The position numbers and the translations under genes are program-made. A stretch of DNA of 7,548 nucleotides from an uncultured Lachnospiraceae bacterium (GTDB taxonomy: Bacteria; Bacillota; Clostridia; Lachnospirales; Lachnospiraceae). Where the stretch lies: the NCBI GenBank assembly GCA_902767235.1, contig CACXGR010000039.1, forward strand, positions 1 through 7,548, in the 5' to 3' direction. The notes beneath the pieces were generated by a model. It worked only from the letters and a program-made list of their open reading frames with translations. It was not told the origin of the DNA and ran no database searches. Below, piece after piece: positions 1-6,100 of the stretch (positions are counted from its first letter, which is position 1; every line of letters begins with the position of its first letter).

Positions 1-290
1 GAATTGACGACCATTCGCCCGGAAGGGTTGATGATCCAGATCTCCGTGTCCATGAAATAGGAGAGGGACTCCATCTGCTTCTGCACGGTCTCCAGAGAGA
101 TCTCTGAGTTGTACAGGTCCACCGCGTAGGTATCCGCGATCCTTGACGCTTCCCGGTACATTTCGGTCGAGGTCCTGCGCTGGCAGTACTCGTAAGTGAG
201 CCTGGAGACAAAGGTCGCCACTGTCACAAATCCGAAAAAAGCGAACAGTATGTAGGCAAATATGAACTTAAGATATAGCGTTTTTCTCAT
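1..290 (-). CDS. Membrane sensor, probably the histidine kinase of a two-component system (N-terminal 96 residues only)
   Basis: Only the start of this gene is in the window; it runs off the left edge. The protein opens with a short basic cytoplasmic tip (MRKTLYLK), then a hydrophobic membrane helix at about residues 9-28. An extracytoplasmic segment follows, ending in a stretch (DTEIWIINPSGRMVVN, residues 81-96) that resembles the core strands of PAS/Cache-like sensor domains. No kinase domain (H-box, ATPase) is visible because it would lie beyond the edge. The histidine kinase call therefore rests on membrane topology and on position directly downstream of a response regulator on the same strand, in the usual RR-HK order. 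The ATG at 290 is chosen because no other ATG, GTG or TTG lies in frame between it and the regulator stop. The upstream ribosome site is weak (AGGCAG, about 4 bases before the ATG), so translation may be poor or coupled. Confidence 0.72.
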   Translation of the reverse strand, partial: MRKTLYLKFIFAYILFAFFGFVTVATFVSRLTYEYCQRRTSTEMYREASRIADTYAVDLYNSEISLETVQKQMESLSYFMDTEIWIINPSGRMVVN

Positions 291-315
291 ATGACTGCCT
301 GTTCTGTACTTGGCG

Positions 316-343
316 CCTGCCGATGGGCTCAGCCTGCGGCAGG
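316..343 (-). other. Intercistronic stem-loop between response regulator and sensor genes
   Basis: A 7-bp perfect inverted repeat (CCTGCCG at 316-322, CGGCAGG at 337-343) encloses a 14-base loop and begins directly after the stop codon of the response regulator. No T-run follows it in the direction of transcription, so it is not a standard intrinsic terminator. It could stabilise the upstream message end or lower sensor expression relative to the regulator. A repeat of this size can arise by chance in GC-rich DNA. Confidence 0.35.
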
Positions 344-344
344 A

Positions 345-1061
345 TCACTTGGCTTTGGGGTTTGTCTCAAACTTGTAGCCGATCCCCCAGATCGTGGAGA
401 TCTTCCAGCCCGCGTGGTCGTGGATCTTCTCGCGGATCCTCTTGATATGGACGTCCACTGTCCGGGTGTCTCCCACATATTCGTATCCCCAGATCTGATC
501 GAGCAGCTGCTCCCTGGTGAAGACCCGGTTGGGACTGGCGGCCAGGCAGTAGAGAAGCTCCAGCTCCTTGGGCGGCATGTCGATCTGCTCACCCATATAG
601 GTGACGGAGTAGTTGGTCAGATTGATGGTCAGATCCGGGTAGCTCACCGTCTTGTCGCCGGGGACGGCGGGCTCTGCCGCCTGCTGCTTGTGATAGCGGC
701 GCAGAACGGCCTTCACCCTGGCCACGAGCTCCTTGGAGTCAAAAGGCTTCTCCATGTAATCATCGGCGCCCATCTCGAGCCCCAAAACCTTATCGAAGAT
801 CTCGCCCTTGGCGGAGAGCATGATGATCGGGATATCCTTGGAGGAGCGGACTTCCCGGCAGACCTGATAGCCGTCCATTCCCGGAAGCATCAGATCCAGC
901 AGGATCAGGTCCGGTTCAAAGGATTCGACGGCGGACAGGGCCTCCTCCCCGTCCCCGACTATTTTGGTCTCATAGCATTCCTTCATCAGATAGAGACTGA
1001 TGAGTTCTGCAATATTGGAATCGTCATCGACGATCAGTATCTTTTGTCTGGCCAGAGCCAT
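345..1061 (-). CDS. OmpR/PhoB-family two-component response regulator
   Basis: A 238-residue cytoplasmic transcription regulator that would be phosphorylated by the neighbouring sensor kinase and then bind DNA. The receiver domain spans about residues 6-120. It has the acidic pair in VDDD (12-14), the phospho-acceptor Asp56 in LLDLMLPGMDG, the switch Ser83 in MLSAKG and the conserved Lys105 in EKPF, so all phosphorylation residues are intact. After a short linker, the winged-helix DNA-binding domain covers about residues 143-233. It shows the family pattern KELELL, then SPNRVFTREQLLDQIWGYEY, then the recognition segment RTVDVHIKRIREKI, and ends in the wing motif WGIGYKF. The ATG at 1061 is supported by AGGGGGA at 1070-1076, about 8 bases upstream. 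It lies 44 bases after mutS2 on the same strand, and the sensor start follows its stop by 54 bases. The target genes cannot be told from sequence. Confidence 0.95.
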   Translation of the reverse strand: MALARQKILIVDDDSNIAELISLYLMKECYETKIVGDGEEALSAVESFEPDLILLDLMLPGMDGYQVCREVRSSKDIPIIMLSAKGEIFDKVLGLEMGADDYMEKPFDSKELVARVKAVLRRYHKQQAAEPAVPGDKTVSYPDLTINLTNYSVTYMGEQIDMPPKELELLYCLAASPNRVFTREQLLDQIWGYEYVGDTRTVDVHIKRIREKIHDHAGWKISTIWGIGYKFETNPKAK

Positions 1062-1105
1062 TTTCAGTGTCCCCCTGTTTCAAAATACAGTCGTTCCGTC
1101 CATTC

Positions 1106-3565
1106 TTACTGCAGCTGTACGATGGTGACGCCCGCGTCTCCCTCGCCGAAATCGCCGAGGCGGTAGCTCTTGATCCATTTCTGTTTGCGCAGGTAATTGT
1201 GTACAGCTTTGCGCAGGGCGCCGGTCCCCTTCCCGTGTACGATCCGCACACTGGACAGATGGGACATCCTGGCGTCATCGAGATATTTATCCAGCTCGTT
1301 GATGGCCTGGTCGGTGGTCATGCCCAGGAGATTGAGCTCCGGCGAGATGGCCTGATTTCTGGAAAAATCGAGAGTTCTCTGTTTGTTTCCAGCGCCTCCG
1401 GCGTTTTCAAAGGCCTTTTTCATACTGCTGCGGGAATTCTTCTTTATGGGATTGCCCGAGACATCTTCTTCGATGAAATCCAGATCCGAGAGATCGACCT
1501 TGGAGTTCATGATACCGCATCGCACGGATACTTTCCCGTTGGAATCGGGAAGCGCGGTGACGATCCCCTTCAGTCCCATGGAGATCACCCGGACTCTGTC
1601 ACCGACATGGAGCTGGGAGGCCTTGAGCCTTCCCCTGGGCAGATCCTCCTGTCTGCGGCTGAGCTTCTCGTTCTTCTTGGAGACCTGCTCCCGCAGCGCG
1701 CTCCTCGTCCTCTCCATAGAGGCCATGTCGCCGCCCCGGCCGGTTTTTCTGAGCTCGGAGATGGCCGCGTCCGCCGTCTTCTTGGCGTCTGCCAAAATAT
1801 CTCTGGCCTCTTCGTTGGCCTTCTCCAGTATTATCTGTCTGCGGTCCTCCAGCTGCTTTTCTTTATTCCGAATCTGCTTCTGCTCTTTGGCAATGGATTC
1901 CCTCAGGGCAGTGATCTCATTCTGTTCCTGCTCTATTTTGATCCGCTTCGCCTCGAGCTCGGCCAGAATGTCCTCCATGTTCTGGGTCTCCTGGCTGAGC
2001 TGCTCCCGGGCCGCCTCGATGATATTGTCCGGGAGCCCGAGCTTCCCTGCAATGGCGAAAGCGTTGGACTTTCCGGGCACGCCGATCAGCAGCCGGTAGG
2101 TGGGCTGCAGCGTGTCCACGTTGAACTCGCAGCTGGCATTGGTGACGCCGGGCGTGTTCATGGCATAGACCTTGAGTTCGCTGTAATGCGTGGTCGCTAT
2201 GGTGCGGATTCCCTGCTCATGCAGATTGTCCAAAACAGCGATCGCCAGCGCCGCACCTTCCGTAGGGTCAGTCCCTGCACCGAGCTCGTCGAAGAGACAG
2301 AGGCTCGTGTCATTTACTTTTCCGAGAATATCCACGATGGTGGTCATATGGGAGGAGAAGGTGGAGAGACTCTGCTCGATGCTCTGCTCGTCTCCGATAT
2401 CCGCAAAGACCTCGTCAAAGAGCGCGAGTTCGCTCCGGTCGCCGGCGGGAATATGAAGGCCGGCCATACCCATCAGCTCAAAGAGACCCACTGTCTTCAA
2501 GGTGACGGTCTTGCCGCCGGTGTTGGGACCTGTGATAACGATCAGGTCATAGTCCTCGCCGAGCTCCAGATCGATGGGAACGACCTTCTTTTTGTCGATC
2601 AGCGGATGGCGCCCCCGATTGATCTTCAAGTATCTGCGGTTGTTGAAGATGGGCATGGTCGCGTTCTGGTCAAGGGCGAGCCTGGCCTTGGCGAAGATGA
2701 AGTCCAGTTTGGTCATATTGGCCGCATTGTCCTTGAGGGCCATCAGATTGTCGGCCGCCTCCGCGGAGAGCGATGCCAGGACCTTCTCGATCTCCTGCTT
2801 CTCTTGCAGCGCCAGTTCCCGGATCTGATTGTTGAGACTTACGATGGCAGCGGGCTCAATGAAGAGTGTGGAACCGCTGGCGCTCTGGTCATGGACGATG
2901 CCCTGCACCTGGTTCTTGTACTCGGACTTGATGGGGATGCAGTAGCGGTTTCCGCGCATGGTGATGATGCTGTCCTGCAGATAAGGGGCCAGCGTCACAT
3001 TGACCATTTTGTTGAGCTGCTGGTGGATCCTGCCGCTCGCTTCGCCGATCTCCCGGCGCACCCTGCGAAGGCCGGGACTGGCGTCATCCGCGATATCCTC
3101 TTCAGAGAGGATACACCGCTGGATCTCCCGGGAGAGGCTCTTTAAGGGATAGAGGCAGTCGAAGAGATCAAAGAGGATATTGTCTTCCGGCTTCTGCTCT
3201 TCACCGCCGCTCAGAGCGGAGATCCCCTTTCCGCCGTCGGATGTCGTGCCGTAGGCCTGCACGCGCCCGACATTGTCCAAAAAGGAAGAGAGATGCAGCA
3301 GTTCAGCGGCCGTCAGTGTGCTCCCGATCGACAGAGCCCCGAAAGTATATCCAAAGTCCCTGTTGGAGCCAAAATTCACATTGCCCTTTCGGAACAGGAG
3401 CTGCAGGGCAGCGTCCGTCTCCTCCTGTGCAAGGCGGATGTCCGGTAGATTGTCCATCGGCTTGAGATTTCTGCAAAGAATCTTGGCGGGGGCGGAATTG
3501 GCGTTCTCCGTCAGCTGGTCGATGATCTTATTAAATTCAACAATATGTAATACTTTTTCATTCAT
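1106..3565 (-). CDS. mutS2: MutS2 / RqcU ATPase with C-terminal Smr domain
   Basis: An 819-residue member of the MutS2 family, slightly longer than the roughly 780-residue Bacillus form. Family members act on branched DNA to suppress recombination and, in Bacillus subtilis, sense collided ribosomes and promote their rescue. Visible parts in order: N-terminal clamp/lever region (1-310, starting MNEKVLHIVEF as homologues do); ABC-type ATPase with Walker A GPNTGGKT (346-353), signature region EQSLSTFSSHM (397-407), Walker B LCLFDELGAGTDP (422-434) and the switch His in ATTHYSE; a long charged coiled coil (about 520-640); a KOW-like beta segment (about 648-700); and the Smr domain (about 742-819) with HGKGTGALRK. 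The mismatch-binding domain of true MutS is absent, which fits MutS2. In the Smr domain the usual LDLR motif reads LNLL, so nuclease activity may be reduced or lost. A low-complexity stretch at about 104-127 may be a clade insertion. No Shine-Dalgarno sits at a normal distance from the start. Confidence 0.97.
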   Translation of the reverse strand: MNEKVLHIVEFNKIIDQLTENANSAPAKILCRNLKPMDNLPDIRLAQEETDAALQLLFRKGNVNFGSNRDFGYTFGALSIGSTLTAAELLHLSSFLDNVGRVQAYGTTSDGGKGISALSGGEEQKPEDNILFDLFDCLYPLKSLSREIQRCILSEEDIADDASPGLRRVRREIGEASGRIHQQLNKMVNVTLAPYLQDSIITMRGNRYCIPIKSEYKNQVQGIVHDQSASGSTLFIEPAAIVSLNNQIRELALQEKQEIEKVLASLSAEAADNLMALKDNAANMTKLDFIFAKARLALDQNATMPIFNNRRYLKINRGRHPLIDKKKVVPIDLELGEDYDLIVITGPNTGGKTVTLKTVGLFELMGMAGLHIPAGDRSELALFDEVFADIGDEQSIEQSLSTFSSHMTTIVDILGKVNDTSLCLFDELGAGTDPTEGAALAIAVLDNLHEQGIRTIATTHYSELKVYAMNTPGVTNASCEFNVDTLQPTYRLLIGVPGKSNAFAIAGKLGLPDNIIEAAREQLSQETQNMEDILAELEAKRIKIEQEQNEITALRESIAKEQKQIRNKEKQLEDRRQIILEKANEEARDILADAKKTADAAISELRKTGRGGDMASMERTRSALREQVSKKNEKLSRRQEDLPRGRLKASQLHVGDRVRVISMGLKGIVTALPDSNGKVSVRCGIMNSKVDLSDLDFIEEDVSGNPIKKNSRSSMKKAFENAGGAGNKQRTLDFSRNQAISPELNLLGMTTDQAINELDKYLDDARMSHLSSVRIVHGKGTGALRKAVHNYLRKQKWIKSYRLGDFGEGDAGVTIVQLQ

Positions 3566-3571
3566 GGGGAT

Positions 3572-3602
3572 AGTATATCACATTCCTGACGGTTCTTTTC
3601 AA
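3572..3602 (-). promoter_or_regulatory. Predicted extended -10 promoter for mutS2 (sharing a -35 region with the divergent gene)
   Basis: On the minus strand there is TGATATACT (3580-3572), an extended -10 element with TATACT at 3577-3572. A TTGAAA -35 candidate lies at 3602-3597 with a 19-base spacer, longer than the ideal 17 but tolerable with an extended -10. The last -10 base at position -7 puts the transcription start at about 3565, the A of the mutS2 ATG. Read by eye only. Confidence 0.55.
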
Positions 3603-3624
3603 TTTCCTGAGGTCGGGGTATACT
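3596..3624 (+). promoter_or_regulatory. Predicted sigma-A-type promoter for the HtrA-like gene
   Basis: TATACT at 3619-3624 is preceded, with a 17-base spacer, by TTTTCA at 3596-3601 (4 of 6 matches to TTGACA). The expected start is about 3631, giving an 18-base leader that contains the ribosome site AAAGGAAAG (3636-3644). The -35 hexamer overlaps the one proposed for mutS2 on the other strand almost completely. Confidence 0.5.
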
Positions 3625-3648
3625 TAGAAAAACGGAAAGGAAAGTCCT

Positions 3649-4992
3649 ATGAGCAGTGAACAGCCCGATCGGGAAGATATAATACAGGACACGACAGACA
3701 AGGATTCCAATATCGGATTCATGCAGGAGGAGATCAAAAACAGACCGCTCAACAGAAAGAAGATCATGCAGCGCATGACCCTGATCGCCGCCATGGCGGC
3801 GGTCTTCGGTGCGGTGGCCTGCCTCTTTTTCCTGCTGCTGGAGCCGATCTTCACCAGAATGCTGTATCCGGAGGAAGCCGTCACCGGTGTCTCCTATCCG
3901 GAAGAGACGGCGACAGAGGAACTCACGCCCGAAGAGATGATCAACAATGAGGAAGAGAAGGCGGCCACGGAGGAGCAGGAGAGGATTCACCAGGAAGTGG
4001 AGCGGTTTCTGCGGGACAAGGAGCAGGGCACGGAAGCTGCCGGGAGGATCTACGATTCGCTGCGGCAGGCAGCGGCAGATGCCCGCTATTTTTTGGTCGA
4101 TGTATCACAGATCTCTTCCGACACGGACTGGTTCAATGACCCCTATGAGACCAGGGGCACGGTATCCGGCATGATCATAGCCAAGGCGGACTCGGAGATA
4201 CAGGTGCTGGTCCAATCACCGGGGATCGAAGACGCCGAGAAGATCCAGGTCACGTTCTTTGACGGCACATCCGTGGAAGCCGCTATACATTCCCGGGACC
4301 GGGTCTCCGGGCTCACGGTGCTCAGCGCCAGCCTGACCTATCTCGATGCGGATACGAAAGAACAGATCCGCGCCGCAGATCTTGGTTCTTCCGCGCCTAC
4401 AACGCTCACGGGACAGCTGGTCATCGCGGTGGGAAGACCCATCGGCACAAGCGGGAGTATCTCCTACGGGGCTGTCTCTTCCGCCTCTGCCAATCTCGGG
4501 ATCGTGGATTCCGGGCTCATGCAGATCACGACGGATATATATGGCAGCAAGCAGTCTTCCGGCTTCCTTTTGAATCCGGACGGACTGGTGGTGGGTATCA
4601 TCGATCCGTATCACGTAAGGCCCGATCTTCCCAACCTGTTGTGCGCCATCGGGATCAGCGAGTGCAAACAGCTCATAGAAAAATTATCTTCCGGCGGCAA
4701 AAAAGCATATCTTGGTGTACAATGTACAGATGTGCCGGATGATGTCAGAGAGCGGATCGGAATACCGGAGGGTGTCTATCTGAGTGAAGTTTCAGATGAA
4801 TCGCCTGCCATGAAAGCAGGTCTGCAGAAAGGCGATGTCATCACACGCATGGGAGATGAGAAAGTCCGTTACAGCACCGTGCTCTCCAGGATCCTTTTGG
4901 AGAGCGATCCCGGAACAGAGCTTTCGGTCAGCCTGATGCGTCCCAACGGCGAGGGGTACACGGAGATGGAGATCACGGTCACGCTGGAGTGA
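3649..4992 (+). CDS. Membrane-anchored HtrA/DegP-like protein with PDZ domain, probable pseudoprotease
   Basis: A 447-residue protein. Residues 1-43 are a charged, probably cytoplasmic tail ending in RKKIMQR. A membrane helix follows at about 44-65, placing the rest outside the membrane. Next is a Glu-rich linker (about 73-118) with repeated PEE units (YPEEAV, YPEETA, LTPEEM). A trypsin-like HtrA fold follows at about 145-345, recognised by segments such as KIQVTFFDGTSVEAAI, GLTVLSA, VIAVGRPIG and SSGFLLNPDGLVVGI. The C-terminal PDZ domain (about 353-447) begins AYLGVQCTDV and contains EGVYLSEV and AGLQKGDVI. By eye alignment to DegP, the catalytic His (in NNHVVEG) falls on Pro191, the Asp (in TDLAVL) on Gly221, and the Ser (in GNSGG) on Ser303 within QSSGF. 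Two of three triad residues therefore look lost, suggesting a non-proteolytic binding or scaffold role. The AGGA at 3638-3641, 7 bases upstream, supports the ATG. yhaM follows 70 bases later with no evident terminator between. Confidence 0.85.
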   Translation: MSSEQPDREDIIQDTTDKDSNIGFMQEEIKNRPLNRKKIMQRMTLIAAMAAVFGAVACLFFLLLEPIFTRMLYPEEAVTGVSYPEETATEELTPEEMINNEEEKAATEEQERIHQEVERFLRDKEQGTEAAGRIYDSLRQAAADARYFLVDVSQISSDTDWFNDPYETRGTVSGMIIAKADSEIQVLVQSPGIEDAEKIQVTFFDGTSVEAAIHSRDRVSGLTVLSASLTYLDADTKEQIRAADLGSSAPTTLTGQLVIAVGRPIGTSGSISYGAVSSASANLGIVDSGLMQITTDIYGSKQSSGFLLNPDGLVVGIIDPYHVRPDLPNLLCAIGISECKQLIEKLSSGGKKAYLGVQCTDVPDDVRERIGIPEGVYLSEVSDESPAMKAGLQKGDVITRMGDEKVRYSTVLSRILLESDPGTELSVSLMRPNGEGYTEMEITVTLE

Positions 4993-5062
4993 TGCGCGGT
5001 TTCAGGCAGATCCGGCCAAAGAGCATACGCAAAATATATTAGAAACGAGGAACGATAGAGGA

Positions 5063-6007
5063 ATGCGATTCATTCAGGAACTACACGAAGGAAGCAGCGT
5101 CAAGGACATCTATCTGTGTAAAAAGAGAGTGGCCCTTGTCACCAAAAACGGCAAAAACTACGAGAGTCTGACACTTCAGGACAAGACCGGCGTCATCGAT
5201 GCCAAGATCTGGGACCCCAACAGTATGGGGATCGGAGAATTCGAGGAGCTGGATTACGTGGATATCGCCGGGGATGTTGTTTCCTTCCAGGGACATCTTC
5301 AGCTCAACATCAAGAGGGCGCGCAAGTGCCATGAGGGAGAGTACAACCCGGCGGATTACGTGCCGGTATCCGATAAGAACATCGACGATATGATGGGCGC
5401 CATCGGCAAATACATCGACAGCGTCAAAAATGAGTATCTCCATCAGCTGCTCAAAGCGTTCTTTGTCGAAGACAAGCAGTTTATCGAGGATTTTCGCATG
5501 TCTTCCGCGGCAAAGAGCGTTCACCACAGCTTTGTGGGCGGTCTTGCGGAGCACACACTGGGCGTCACCAACCTCTGTCATTTCTTCTGCAGGAACTATC
5601 CCTATCTCAAAAGAGACCTGCTGATCGCGGTGGCCCTTCTCCACGACATCGGAAAGACCAGGGAACTCTCCAAATTCCCCCGCAACGACTACACGGAGGA
5701 GGGGCAGTTCATCGGCCACATCATCATCGGCGTGCAGATGGTGGATGAGAAGATCAAGGATATCCCGGGCTTCCCGGCGCTCTTGGCCAATGAGGTTCGG
5801 CACTGTATTTTGGCACACCACGGGGAACTGGAATACGGATCTCCCAAAAAGCCTGCCATTGCAGAGGCGCTGGCGCTGAATTTTGCCGACAACACGGACG
5901 CGAAGCTGGAGATCTTCAAGGAGACGCTGGCTGCCGGTCAGAGCGACGCGGGCTGGATCGGATACCAGAGCCTCCTGGAGTCCAATATCAGGAGAACCGA
6001 GATATAA
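5063..6007 (+). CDS. yhaM: 3'-5' exoribonuclease YhaM family (OB-fold plus HD domain)
   Basis: A 314-residue cytoplasmic nuclease, the same length as Bacillus subtilis YhaM, which degrades RNA (and single-stranded DNA) from the 3' end in a metal-dependent way. The N-terminal OB-fold nucleic-acid binding domain covers about residues 10-90, including LTLQDKTGVIDAKIWDPN and the SFQGHLQLNIKR strand pair. The HD hydrolase domain covers about 150-285. Its metal-site candidates are all present: His154/155 and His164 (in GGLAEHT), His194-Asp195 in LLHDIGK, His219 in GHIIIG, His252-His253 in AHHGE and Asp276 in FADNTDAK. The start ATG has GAGGAA at 5047-5052, about 10 bases upstream. A second GAGGA abuts the ATG and is too close to serve. 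It is probably transcribed with the HtrA-like gene and ends at a likely terminator starting immediately after its stop codon. I see nothing broken in it. Confidence 0.95.
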   Translation: MRFIQELHEGSSVKDIYLCKKRVALVTKNGKNYESLTLQDKTGVIDAKIWDPNSMGIGEFEELDYVDIAGDVVSFQGHLQLNIKRARKCHEGEYNPADYVPVSDKNIDDMMGAIGKYIDSVKNEYLHQLLKAFFVEDKQFIEDFRMSSAAKSVHHSFVGGLAEHTLGVTNLCHFFCRNYPYLKRDLLIAVALLHDIGKTRELSKFPRNDYTEEGQFIGHIIIGVQMVDEKIKDIPGFPALLANEVRHCILAHHGELEYGSPKKPAIAEALALNFADNTDAKLEIFKETLAAGQSDAGWIGYQSLLESNIRRTEI

Positions 6008-6039
6008 AAAAATGCTCGCAAAACGAGGCTCGCATTTTT
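6008..6039 (+). terminator. Likely intrinsic terminator after yhaM, symmetrical enough to act both ways
   Basis: Immediately after the stop codon, AAAAATGC (6008-6015) pairs with GCATTTTT (6032-6039). Inside, TCG (6016-6018) can pair with CGA (6024-6026) across the loop CAAAA. Five bases (GGCTC, 6027-6031) are left unpaired on the right side. The A-run before and T-run after give a U-tract in either direction. The region also holds a 7-base direct repeat, GCTCGCA at 6014-6020 and 6028-6034. The bulge weakens the stem, so termination may be partial. Confidence 0.6.
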
Positions 6040-6064
6040 AGAAGCCGTGCAAGGCACGGCTTCT
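6040..6064. repeat. Strong 11-bp perfect hairpin between yhaM and rlmD
   Basis: AGAAGCCGTGC (6040-6050) and GCACGGCTTCT (6054-6064) are perfect reverse complements around a 3-base loop, AAG. No T-run follows on the plus strand. It abuts the preceding terminator hairpin directly. It may protect the 3' end of the yhaM message, act in the rlmD 5' leader, or be one copy of a dispersed palindromic repeat. It ends 36 bases before the rlmD start and does not cover its ribosome site. Confidence 0.7.
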
Positions 6065-6100
6065 GCTCTAAAGGAATCGGAAAGTAAAGAGGCCGGTCAT

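Noticed and set aside
1082..1087. TATTTT on the minus strand as a -10 for the response regulator
   Set aside because: No matching -35 and only a weak -10; an operon with mutS2 is the simpler reading.
291..1166. A 291-codon plus-strand frame opposite the response regulator
   Set aside because: Same register effect as above. The response regulator has every family motif intact.
1067..3145. A very long open frame (692 codons) on the plus strand opposite mutS2
   Set aside because: It is in exact codon register with mutS2, so its stops can arise only where mutS2 uses TTA, CTA or TCA, which this genome avoids; it ends exactly at a mutS2 TTA Leu codon. MutS2 is unmistakable and the opposite translation resembles no known protein.
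3577..3584. A minimal start-stop frame (ATG TGA) on the minus strand just upstream of mutS2
   Set aside because: It would lie upstream of the predicted transcription start and the adjacent AGGA is too close to its ATG to serve as a ribosome site.
3562..3990. Minus-strand frame opposite the start of the HtrA-like gene and overlapping the mutS2 start
   Set aside because: No recognisable domain, and it spans the divergent promoter region; the plus-strand gene has a good ribosome site and clear domains.
5035..5040. TATATT as a -10 box for a separate yhaM promoter
   Set aside because: No -35-like hexamer at 16-18 bases upstream (the region reads CCGGCC), so it is likely chance in a short AT-rich patch.
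5081..5821. Minus-strand frame opposite yhaM
   Set aside because: Shadow of a clearly recognisable YhaM; no family motifs in the antisense product.
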